Assembly: GCF_015163075.1 (NCBI RefSeq)
Contig: NZ_JADDXU010000006.1
Location: 1-64,000, forward strand
Reading direction: 5' to 3'
Length of the DNA: 64,000 nt
Source of the DNA: Streptomyces justiciae
GTDB lineage: Bacteria > Actinomycetota > Actinomycetes > Streptomycetales > Streptomycetaceae
Positions 35,672 to 43,595 of the stretch are shown here, piece after piece. The position numbers and the translations under genes were made by a program. The notes beneath the pieces were generated by a model. It searched no databases. It saw only the letters and a list, made by a program, of their open reading frames with translations, and was not told the DNA's origin. Within the stretch, counting starts at the first letter, position 1, and each line of letters opens with the position of its first letter.

Positions 35672-36345
35672 GTGAGCAGCAGGGCCCGATCAAGGTGATG
35701 GTGGTCGACGACCACCCGATGTGGCGCGACGCGGTCGCCCGCGACCTGGGCGAGTCCGGCTTCGAGGTGGTGGCCACCGCGGGCGACGGCGACCAGGCGG
35801 TACGCCGCGCCAAGGCGGCCGGGCCCGATGTGCTCGTGCTCGACCTGAACCTGCCGCTCAAGCCCGGCGTCCAGGTCTGCAAGGAACTCGTCGGCCACAA
35901 CCCGGCGTTGCGGGTCCTGGTGCTGTCCGCCAGCGGCGAGCACGCGGACGTGCTGGAGGCGGTGAAGTCGGGCGCGACCGGCTATCTGCTGAAGTCGGCG
36001 TCCACGGAGGAGCTGCTCGACGCGGTGCGCCGGACGGCGGTCGGCGACCCGGTGTTCACCCCCGGCCTCGCCGGTCTCGTCCTCGGCGAGTACCGCCGCC
36101 TCGCCTCCGAGCCCGCGCCCGCCGCCGACACCGACCAGCCCAAGGCGCCCGAACTCACCGACCGCGAGACCGAGGTGCTGCGCCTCGTCGCCAAGGGCCT
36201 GAGCTACAAGCAGATCGCCGAGCGCCTGGTCATCTCCCACCGCACGGTCCAGAACCACGTCCAGAACACCCTCGGCAAGCTCCAGCTGCACAACAGGGTG
36301 GAGCTGGTCAGGTACGCGATAGAGCGCGGCCTGGACGACGAGTAG
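35668..36345 (+). CDS. macR: MacR-like response regulator (NarL family)
   Basis: A 225-aa response regulator. The receiver has DDHPMWRD and phospho-site Asp in LVLDLNLP, with the Lys in YLLKSAS. A LuxR-type HTH follows (LTDRETEVLRLVAKGLSYKQ, ISHRTVQNHV). The start ATG overlaps the kinase stop, so the pair is co-translated. It is the partner of the upstream kinase. MacRS of S. coelicolor affects morphology and antibiotic production by literature recall. Confidence 0.85.
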   Translation: MSEQQGPIKVMVVDDHPMWRDAVARDLGESGFEVVATAGDGDQAVRRAKAAGPDVLVLDLNLPLKPGVQVCKELVGHNPALRVLVLSASGEHADVLEAVKSGATGYLLKSASTEELLDAVRRTAVGDPVFTPGLAGLVLGEYRRLASEPAPAADTDQPKAPELTDRETEVLRLVAKGLSYKQIAERLVISHRTVQNHVQNTLGKLQLHNRVELVRYAIERGLDDE

Positions 36346-36361
36346 ACAGACCATCGGTTCT

Positions 36362-36393
36362 GCCGACGAGAAAACCAGCCGACGAGTAAACCA
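36362..36393 (+). repeat. Tandem 16-bp direct repeat
   Basis: GCCGACGAGAAAACCA is followed immediately by GCCGACGAGTAAACCA, one mismatch, in the macR-pfkA intergenic region. No function evident. Confidence 0.6.
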
Positions 36394-36437
36394 ACCGCTC
36401 GCTGATTCACCGGAATTGCCCTTCCTGCCCATCCCTG

Positions 36438-36453
36438 TGTGACCTGGATCACC
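36438..36453 (+). promoter_or_regulatory. Candidate Crp-type operator upstream of pfkA
   Basis: TGTGACCTGGATCACC matches the Crp consensus TGTGA-N6-TCACA at 9 of 10 conserved positions, 46 nt upstream of the pfkA ATG. Function is inferred from consensus only. Confidence 0.5.
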
Positions 36454-36498
36454 ATTAGCGTGGCCTACACCAGGCAACCGCGGCGAAGGGACATTTCC

Positions 36499-37527
36499 AT
36501 GCGGGTCGGAGTACTGACCGGAGGCGGCGACTGCCCCGGGCTCAACGCCGTCATCCGGGGCATCGTCCGCAAGGGCGTGCAGGAGTACGGCTATGACTTC
36601 GTCGGCTTCCGGGACGGCTGGCGCGGGCCCCTGGAGGGCGACACCGTCCGCCTCGACATCCCCGCCGTGCGCGGCATCCTGCCCCGCGGCGGCACCATCC
36701 TCGGCTCCTCGCGGACGAACCCCCTGAAGCAGGAGAACGGCATCCGCCGGATCAAGGACAACCTCGCCAAGCTGGAGGTCGACGCGATGATCGCGATCGG
36801 CGGCGAGGACACCCTGGGCGTGGCCGCACGCCTCACCGACGAGTACGGCGTCCCCGTCGTCGGCGTACCGAAGACCATCGACAACGACCTGTCCGCCACC
36901 GACTACACCTTCGGCTTCGACACCGCGGTCGGCATCGCCACCGAGGCCATCGACCGGCTGCACACCACCGCCGAGTCCCACATGCGCGTCCTGGTCTGCG
37001 AGGTGATGGGCCGGCACGCCGGCTGGATCGCCCTGCACTCCGGCCTCGCCGGCGGCGCCAACGTCATCCTCATCCCCGAGCAGCGCTTCGACGTCGACCA
37101 GGTGTGCGCCTGGATCACCTCCCGCTTCAAGGCGTCGTACGCCCCGATCGTCGTCGTCGCCGAGGGGGCCATGCCGAAGGACGGCGACATGGTCCTCAAG
37201 GACGAGTCGCTGGACTCCTTCGGGCACGTCCGGCTGTCCGGGGTCGGCGAGTGGCTCGGCAAGGAGATCGAGAAGCGGACCGGCAAGGAGGCCCGGACCA
37301 CCGTGCTGGGGCACATCCAGCGCGGGGGCACCCCCAGCGCCTTCGACCGCTGGCTCGCCACCCGCTTCGGGCTGCACGCCATCGAGGCGGTGCGGGACGG
37401 CGACTTCGGGAAGATGGTCGCGCTGCGCGGCACCGACATCGTGCGCGTGCCGATCTCGGACGCCACGGCCAAGCTGAAGACGGTCGACCCGGAGCTGTAC
37501 GCGGAGGTCGGGGTGTTCTTCGGCTGA
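36499..37527 (+). CDS. pfkA: 6-phosphofructokinase with a PPi-type active-site signature
   Basis: Glycolytic enzyme phosphorylating fructose 6-phosphate, 342 aa. GGGDCPGLNAVIRG is the N-terminal nucleotide/phosphate loop; TIDNDLSATD carries the catalytic Asp; MGRHAGWIA binds fructose 6-phosphate. At the phosphoryl-donor discriminator positions it has Asp104 (GGED) and Lys125 (PKTIDND), which is the combination of PPi-dependent enzymes instead of Gly/Gly of ATP-dependent ones. RBS GAAGGG upstream. A Crp-like site precedes it. Confidence 0.92.
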   Translation: MRVGVLTGGGDCPGLNAVIRGIVRKGVQEYGYDFVGFRDGWRGPLEGDTVRLDIPAVRGILPRGGTILGSSRTNPLKQENGIRRIKDNLAKLEVDAMIAIGGEDTLGVAARLTDEYGVPVVGVPKTIDNDLSATDYTFGFDTAVGIATEAIDRLHTTAESHMRVLVCEVMGRHAGWIALHSGLAGGANVILIPEQRFDVDQVCAWITSRFKASYAPIVVVAEGAMPKDGDMVLKDESLDSFGHVRLSGVGEWLGKEIEKRTGKEARTTVLGHIQRGGTPSAFDRWLATRFGLHAIEAVRDGDFGKMVALRGTDIVRVPISDATAKLKTVDPELYAEVGVFFG

Positions 37528-37618
37528 ACGCCCCGTTTCCACAAGGCGAGTTGACCTCTGGGCCCGGACGCCGTCACGGTTGCCGTGGCGGCGTCACGGA
37601 CGGCACAGGGGAGACCGG

Positions 37619-40600
37619 ATGGTCGGGTGGTGGAGCGCACGGGAGTTACGGGCCCTCCTCGAGCGGTACGACGACGTCCTCGCCGCCGTCTGGCCCGCGT
37701 TCCGGGACGGCACGCCGGTGCCGCTGTCCACGGGGGACGAACTGCGAGGGGTCGGCCAACTGCTGGCGGCGGCCGGGCGTTCGTACGGTGCCGGCGAGAA
37801 TCCACCCGAGACGGCGGTGATCGTCCTCGCCGTCGCCCGGGGCCACCGCATGAATCCGGCGGCCACGCCCGCCGCACTGCGCCCGCTGATCGACCCGACG
37901 GCACCTCTCGACGTCGACGGCGTGAACTTGGCGGCCCAGATGGCCGTCCGCTTCTTCCAGCTCGTCAAGGACGAGAGCACCCCGCATCACCTGCGTCGCT
38001 GGTGCGTGGACGCCGCCCTGCTCTGCGGCACCCGTTGCCTGGGCGGCTCGGCCGTCGACGACCCGCGCCGGCCGCGGATGCTCGCGTTCCTCTCGGACAT
38101 CGCGGCGCTGCGGTTCAAGGAGAGCGAGGACCCCGCCGACGAGGAGACGGCGATCGCCCACGTCCGCACGGCCTACGAGCTGCGCACACCGAGGGACCCG
38201 GCGGCCGAGTGGGCCGCCGCACTCGCCCGGCTGCTGTCACAACGCTGCGCCCGCCTGCGGGACGCCTCCGGCATGGCCGGCGTGCCCGCCCTCGTGCGGA
38301 CCGCCCTCGCCGAACTCGACCCCGACAGCCCCCAGTGGCTGGCGCACGCCATGACGGCCGTGGGCGCCTTCATCACCGCCACCGTCCACGAGACGAAGAA
38401 CGTCGAACTCCTCGACGAGGCCCTTGAGTTGCAGCGCGAGATCTTCCGCCACCCGCGGTTCGCCGCCCACCGGGAGGGCATGGAGCCGACCTTCGCGGGC
38501 CTGCTCGCCCAGCGCTTCGCCCGCCGCCGCGACCTGGACATCCTCCACGAGGCCGTCCAGGTCTACGAGAAGCTGTACGCCGCCGAGCCGCGCCGCTTCG
38601 CCGCCGACCTCGGCCGCCACCTCCAGTACCGCTACCAGATGCGCGGCGACAGCGCGGACCGGCGCCGCGCGCTGGAGCTCATGGGCGAAGGCCTGACCGG
38701 GCCGGACGTTTCGGCCGAGGCCGTGAGCTCGTACTGCACCGCCACGGCGCACGAGTTCCGGGAGACCGGCGAGGCGGAGGTGATCACCCGCGCCCTCGCC
38801 GTCGTCACCCCGCTCGTCTCGCCGGGCGGCCCGCACGCCGACGACTCCTCGGCCCAGCGCGGCCTGTGCACGCTGCGGCTGGCCCGCGCCGAGCGCGAGA
38901 CCGAACCCGACTTCGGCCCCGCCGAGGAGGCCGCCCGCCGGGCCGTGGCCGTCGCCGACTCCGCCATCGACCGGGCCCGCGGCCTGTCCCTGCTCGCCAC
39001 GGTGCTGGTGCACCGCTACCGCTTCGGCTACGACCTGGCCGTGCTCGACGAGGCCGTGGATCACAGCCGCCGGGCCTTCGACACCCTGTCCGGCACGGAC
39101 ACGCACAGGGAGGACCTGATGGGCCTGCGCAACAGCCTGATCATGGTCCTCGCCGAGCGGCACACCCGCACCGGGCACCTCGCCGCCCTGCGCGAGGCCA
39201 TCGACGTGGCCGAGGAACTGGTCGCGGATCTCCCCAAGTTCGAGGCGGAGACCCCGGTCGTCCTCGACAACCTCACCACCCTGATGATCGAGTACGCCCG
39301 CCGCACCAAGGACCGCACCGAACTGGTCCGCGCCCAGCAGCTGGTGAAGCGTGCCCTCGGAGTCCTACGGCCCGACCATCACGGTCGGCACCATCTGGAG
39401 GGCGCGCAGGGCAGCCTCCTGCTCGCCCGCATCAGCCTGCCCAGCGCCGACGCCGACGTCGTCGAGACCGCCGTGGCCCACTTCGAGCGAGCCCTCGCGG
39501 ACCCGCCCTCGGACGTGCTGCGCCGCGCCGCCCTCTACGGCAACCTGGCGCACGCGCTGCGCGAACGCCACCGGCGCACCCGGGACCGCGAGGACCTCGA
39601 CATCGCGCTCGCGGCCGCCCTCAAGTGCGTGCGCCTCATGCCGGCCGGGCATCCGCTGCGCGGCGGCGCGCTGGGCGCCCTGTCCTGGGTGCTGGCGGAC
39701 ATCTCCGAGGCGGACGGCGGCTACGACGAGATCCGCGAGCAGGCGCTCGCCGTCAACTCTGAACTCGCCGCCGACCCGGCCCTGTCCCCGAGCGTCCGGG
39801 TCGCGGCCTCGCTGCGGCTGGCGGGCGTGGCGCACGCCCTCGGGGAGGGGGAGCGGGCGCTGGCCGCGATGCGCGACGCGATCGACACGCTCCCGCTGGT
39901 CGTGTGGCGCGGCGGCGACCGCTCGGACCACGAACAGGCCCTCAGCGGCACCGAGTTGGGCTCGTTCGCCGCCACGGTCGCACTGGCCGCCGGGAAACCG
40001 CACGACGCCCTGGAGCTGCTGGAGGCGGGCCGAGGCGTGCTCGCCGCCCAGGCCCTCGAACTGCGCACCGACGCCGAGGACCTGACCGTCGCCCACCCCG
40101 AACTGGGCGCCCGTTTCACCCAGTTGCGCGCGGAGCTGGAACGGGTCGCCGACGACCTCTCCGCACCCGGCGCCGACCGCCGCCACCGGCTGGCCCGCGT
40201 GTGGCAGGAGACCCTGGGCGAGATCCGCTCCCGGGACGGCTTCGCGGACTTCCTGCGTCCGCCCGGTGCCGGGCAACTGGCGTCGGCGGGCGCCCACGGC
40301 CCCGTCGTGGTCCTCACGGTCGGCGAGGAGGGCACCGGGCACGCCCTGCTCCTCGACGGCACCGGCCTCAAGGTCTGCCCGCTGCCCGGCCTCACCCACC
40401 AAGAGGCCCGGGAGCGCAGCGAGTTGCTGTTCCAGGCGGTCGCCGCCGCCGGACGCTCCGGGCTGGCCCGCGCCTTCGCCGAACAGTTCGTCGGGGACCT
40501 CCTGGAGTGGCTGTGGACCACGGTCGCCGAGCCCGTCCTCGACACCCTCGGCATCACCGGCCCGCCCCCGCCCGGCGCGGAGCCGCCCCGACTGTGGTGG

Positions 40601-41311
40601 TGCCCTTCCGGGCCACTGACCTTCCTCCCCTGGCACGCCGCGGGCGCCGTGCCCGACCGGGTCGTCTCCTCGTACACCCCGAGCCTCGCGGCCCTGCTGC
40701 GGGCGCGGGAGAAGGCAGCCGCCGGGGACCGCGACCCGCTGATCGTCGCCGTCCCCGACCTGGCCGGCCAGGCACCGCTGCCCGGCGCCCTGCGGGAGGC
40801 CGAGCTGGCGCACCGGGCGGTCGGCGGCGAGCTGGTGCGGGGAGCGGGGGCACGCGCCGACGCCGTACGCGACGCGCTGCACGCCCACCCCTGGGTGCAC
40901 TTCGCCTGCCATGGCGTCCAGGACCCCGAACAGCCCTCACAGGGACGGCTGTTGCTCCCTGGCGGCGCCCTCTCCGTCCTCGACGTCACCCGACTCCACC
41001 TGCCCGCCGCCGAGTTCGCCTACCTCTCGGCCTGCGAGACCGCCGTCGGCGGTACCCGGCTGCCCGACGAGGCGCTGCATCTCGCGGGCTCGCTCCAACT
41101 CGCCGGGTTCTCCCAGGTGATCGGCACGTTGTGGCGGGTGGACGACGACTCGTCCGCGGAGATCGCCGCACAGGTCTACGGTCGGCTGGCCGTCGCGGGT
41201 CCAGGGGCGCCGCCTGCCGCGCGGGCCCTCCATCACGCCGTACGACGGCTGCGGGAGCGGCATCCGGGGCAGCCGTTGAGCTGGGCCGCGCATGTGCATT
41301 CGGGGGCGTGA
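37619..41311 (+). CDS. TPR-CHAT protease (caspase-like)
   Basis: A 1230-aa protein. Residues ~1-880 form a long array of TPR-like helical repeats (alternating Ala/Leu/Glu-rich helices, e.g. LDEAVDHSRRAFDTL and LDIALAAALKC). The C-terminal ~300 residues are a CHAT caspase-fold domain with the dyad His1098 (FACHG) and Cys1139 (LSACETA), and the conserved SLQLAGFSQVIGTLW core. The ATG at 37619 has AGGGGAG 5 nt upstream. It is followed within 30 nt by a small zinc-type protein gene and a membrane-protein gene, a likely cassette. Confidence 0.88.
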   Translation: MVGWWSARELRALLERYDDVLAAVWPAFRDGTPVPLSTGDELRGVGQLLAAAGRSYGAGENPPETAVIVLAVARGHRMNPAATPAALRPLIDPTAPLDVDGVNLAAQMAVRFFQLVKDESTPHHLRRWCVDAALLCGTRCLGGSAVDDPRRPRMLAFLSDIAALRFKESEDPADEETAIAHVRTAYELRTPRDPAAEWAAALARLLSQRCARLRDASGMAGVPALVRTALAELDPDSPQWLAHAMTAVGAFITATVHETKNVELLDEALELQREIFRHPRFAAHREGMEPTFAGLLAQRFARRRDLDILHEAVQVYEKLYAAEPRRFAADLGRHLQYRYQMRGDSADRRRALELMGEGLTGPDVSAEAVSSYCTATAHEFRETGEAEVITRALAVVTPLVSPGGPHADDSSAQRGLCTLRLARAERETEPDFGPAEEAARRAVAVADSAIDRARGLSLLATVLVHRYRFGYDLAVLDEAVDHSRRAFDTLSGTDTHREDLMGLRNSLIMVLAERHTRTGHLAALREAIDVAEELVADLPKFEAETPVVLDNLTTLMIEYARRTKDRTELVRAQQLVKRALGVLRPDHHGRHHLEGAQGSLLLARISLPSADADVVETAVAHFERALADPPSDVLRRAALYGNLAHALRERHRRTRDREDLDIALAAALKCVRLMPAGHPLRGGALGALSWVLADISEADGGYDEIREQALAVNSELAADPALSPSVRVAASLRLAGVAHALGEGERALAAMRDAIDTLPLVVWRGGDRSDHEQALSGTELGSFAATVALAAGKPHDALELLEAGRGVLAAQALELRTDAEDLTVAHPELGARFTQLRAELERVADDLSAPGADRRHRLARVWQETLGEIRSRDGFADFLRPPGAGQLASAGAHGPVVVLTVGEEGTGHALLLDGTGLKVCPLPGLTHQEARERSELLFQAVAAAGRSGLARAFAEQFVGDLLEWLWTTVAEPVLDTLGITGPPPPGAEPPRLWWCPSGPLTFLPWHAAGAVPDRVVSSYTPSLAALLRAREKAAAGDRDPLIVAVPDLAGQAPLPGALREAELAHRAVGGELVRGAGARADAVRDALHAHPWVHFACHGVQDPEQPSQGRLLLPGGALSVLDVTRLHLPAAEFAYLSACETAVGGTRLPDEALHLAGSLQLAGFSQVIGTLWRVDDDSSAEIAAQVYGRLAVAGPGAPPAARALHHAVRRLRERHPGQPLSWAAHVHSGA

Positions 41312-41327
41312 GAGGCCTGAGCGGCTC

Positions 41328-41333
41328 TACGAT
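41328..41333 (+). promoter_or_regulatory. -10-like box for the CHAT-associated small gene
   Basis: TACGAT ends 7 nt before the GTG at 41341, the spacing seen in leaderless transcripts. It gives the small gene a possible promoter of its own. Confidence 0.4.
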
Positions 41334-41340
41334 CGGTCCC

Positions 41341-41682
41341 GTGGAACCAGCCGACAGTGATCTGCACGCTGAATTCTGCCGGGAGTTGGCGGCCTTGCGG
41401 CTCTTCAGCGGGCCCCGGCGCGCGGCCCTGGAACAGGCGGTACGACGGTTGCGTGAGGGGGCGGCCATCGGCGAGGTCATGGCCGCCCTCCCGGTCAGCG
41501 TCACCGAGCCGCTGCGCGGCCGGAACGCCCCGCCCCCGGTCGCCACCCACGGACCACCCGTCCCCGGCGCCTACCTCTGCCCCGTGGGCGCCTGCCACCG
41601 CGTCGAGCAGCGGTACGCCGGTGACGGCCCACCCGAGTGCCTCGTCCACGAACGCGTCCTGACCTTCGTACCGGACGCCTGA
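41341..41682 (+). CDS. Small putative zinc-binding protein next to the CHAT protease
   Basis: A 113-aa protein not recognised as a named family. The N-terminal ~50 residues are helical (DLHAEFCRELAALRLF, AALEQAVRRLREG). The C-terminus has a candidate metal site: Cys80, Cys85-His86, Cys100 and His103. The GTG at 41341 directly follows the CHAT gene by 29 nt. It could be a regulator, adaptor or substrate of the protease; this is inference from neighbourhood only. Confidence 0.65.
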   Translation: MEPADSDLHAEFCRELAALRLFSGPRRAALEQAVRRLREGAAIGEVMAALPVSVTEPLRGRNAPPPVATHGPPVPGAYLCPVGACHRVEQRYAGDGPPECLVHERVLTFVPDA

Positions 41683-41692
41683 GGACCGGCCG

Positions 41693-42550
41693 GTGACCGG
41701 GTTCCTCGCCGAGCTGGGCCGGAAGCTGGCCGAGCGCTGGTTCACGCTGCTGGTCCTGCCGGGGCTGGCCTATGTCCTGGTCGCCGCCGCGGCGGTCAGA
41801 CTGGGGCAGAGCGACTGGCACGACCGGCGTGAGCTGTGGGACGGCTTCACCGCGCTCACCGAGGGGGACCCCGGCCGCCAGGACGCCCTCGTGGTGCGGG
41901 CGATCCTGCTGGTCCTGGCCGCCGTACCGGTCTCGGCGGCGCTCGGTGTGCTGGCGCAGGCGCTGGCCGGCCCGGTCGAGCGCGCCCTCTGCGGCCCCTG
42001 GCCGCGCCCCTTCGCGGGCCTGTCCGCCCGCCGGACCCTCCGCCGCGCCGACGACTGGGCCGCCGAGGACGCCGCCTACCGTGAGCACCGCGACCCGGAG
42101 CGGGCCGCCCGGCGCAACGCCCTCTCCCTCATCCCGCCCGAGCACCCCACCCGCCTCGGCGACCGCCTCCGCGCCCCCGCCGTCCGTCTCCGCCAGGAGT
42201 ACGGCATCGACCTGGCCACCGTCTGGCCCCGCCTCTGGCTCCTGCTCCCCACCCCGACCCGCGACGCCCTCACCGAGGCCCGCACCCGCCTCGACACGGC
42301 GTTCACACTCGGCGGCTGGGCGGTGCTGTATCTGCCGCTCGCCCTGTACTGGTGGCCCGCGGCGCTGATCGCGCTGGTCACCGCGCTCGTCTCCCGGCGC
42401 CGCGCCACCCTCACCGCCGAGGTCTACGCCGAGCTCGTCGAGGCCACCGTCGATCTGCATCTGGACCGTCTGCACAGCCGCCTCGCCGAACCCCGCCCGT
42501 CCCCGCAGCAGGGCCGGGCGCTCACGGAGCGGCTCCGCAGAGGTCTCTGA
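41693..42550 (+). CDS. Membrane protein of the CHAT cassette
   Basis: A 285-aa integral membrane protein, family unrecognised. Hydrophobic helices lie at about residues 15-37, 65-90, 208-222 and 222-237; the soluble loop between is Arg-rich with Pro-rich and Asp/Glu clusters. The GTG at 41693 follows GAGGACC. It starts 10 nt after the small zinc-type protein gene. Its membrane location makes it a plausible effector or sensor end of the CHAT cassette. Confidence 0.6.
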   Translation: MTGFLAELGRKLAERWFTLLVLPGLAYVLVAAAAVRLGQSDWHDRRELWDGFTALTEGDPGRQDALVVRAILLVLAAVPVSAALGVLAQALAGPVERALCGPWPRPFAGLSARRTLRRADDWAAEDAAYREHRDPERAARRNALSLIPPEHPTRLGDRLRAPAVRLRQEYGIDLATVWPRLWLLLPTPTRDALTEARTRLDTAFTLGGWAVLYLPLALYWWPAALIALVTALVSRRRATLTAEVYAELVEATVDLHLDRLHSRLAEPRPSPQQGRALTERLRRGL

Positions 42551-42563
42551 GCCCCTCCGGACG

Positions 42564-42569
42564 TATATT
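42564..42569 (+). promoter_or_regulatory. Possible -10 box for the hydroxyacid dehydrogenase
   Basis: TATATT, an unusually AT-rich hexamer for this genome, lies 30 nt upstream of the GTG at 42600, followed by GGGAG as ribosome binding site. Confidence 0.4.
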
Positions 42570-42599
42570 CGGCCATACCCCACCAGAACGGGAGCCGCT

Positions 42600-43595
42600 G
42601 TGGAGATCCTCGCCTTCGGTGTCCAGGCCGACGAGAAGCCCCTGATCGAGCACGCCTTCCGGGGCCATCACGAGGTCCGCTGCCTGGATGTCTTCCTCAA
42701 CGAGGACACCGCCCCCATCGCGGCCGGGTACGAGGTCATCTCCACCAGCGTCAACGCCGAGCTCGGCCCCCGCGTCCTGGAGGTCCTCGCCGCCGGGGGC
42801 ACCCGGATGATCGCCCAGCGCTCCACCGGCTTCAACAACATCGACCTCAAGGTCGCCGAACGGCTCGGCATGACGGTGGCCCGTGTCTCGTACTACTCGC
42901 CGTACTCGGTCGCCGAGTTCGCCTGGGCCCTCGCCATGGCCGTCAACCGGCGGATCGTCCGCGCCTCCACCCGCACCCGCGACTTCGACTTCCGCCTCGA
43001 CGGCCTGATGGGCCGCGACATGCACGGCCGCACCGCGGGCGTCCTCGGCACCGGCAAGATCGGCGAGGCCTTCACCCGGATCGCCCACGGCTTCGGCATG
43101 AAGCTGCTCGGCTGGGACGTCGCCGAGAACCCCGCCTGTCTGGAACTCGGCATGAAGTACGTCCCCAAGGAGCAGCTCCTCGCCGAGTCCGACCTGGTCA
43201 CCCTGCACGTCCCGCTCATGCCGGAGACCAAGCACCTCATCGACGCGGCCGCCCTCAGGGCGATGCGGGACGACGCGGTCCTGGTCAACTCCAGCCGCGG
43301 CGGCCTCATCGACACCGCGGCGCTCGTCACCGAGCTGCGCGCGGGCCGCTTCGCGGGCGTCGGCCTCGACGTGTACGAGGCGGAGGCGGGCCTGTTCTTC
43401 CTCGACAAGTCCCTGGAGGCCATCGAGGACGACACGCTGGCCCGCCTGGTCACCTTCCCGAATGTCCTGGTCACGTCCCACCAGGCGTACTACACCGAGG
43501 ACGCCGTCGGTCAGATCGTCGACGCCACGGTGCGGAACGTCCTCGACTACAAGGCCGGCCGCCGCTCGGAGAACGTGCTCGTGCCGCGCAGCTGA
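42600..43595 (+). CDS. D-2-hydroxyacid dehydrogenase (D-lactate dehydrogenase-like)
   Basis: NAD-dependent 2-hydroxyacid dehydrogenase, 331 aa. The Rossmann loop GTGKIG, catalytic Arg in SSRGGLIDT, Glu in DVYEAEAGLF and His in SHQAYYT form the D-isomer triad. Likely fermentative reduction of pyruvate to D-lactate or a related 2-keto acid. GTG at 42600 with GGGAG. The 3' end overlaps the convergent trpEG by 49 nt. Confidence 0.9.
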   Translation: MEILAFGVQADEKPLIEHAFRGHHEVRCLDVFLNEDTAPIAAGYEVISTSVNAELGPRVLEVLAAGGTRMIAQRSTGFNNIDLKVAERLGMTVARVSYYSPYSVAEFAWALAMAVNRRIVRASTRTRDFDFRLDGLMGRDMHGRTAGVLGTGKIGEAFTRIAHGFGMKLLGWDVAENPACLELGMKYVPKEQLLAESDLVTLHVPLMPETKHLIDAAALRAMRDDAVLVNSSRGGLIDTAALVTELRAGRFAGVGLDVYEAEAGLFFLDKSLEAIEDDTLARLVTFPNVLVTSHQAYYTEDAVGQIVDATVRNVLDYKAGRRSENVLVPRS

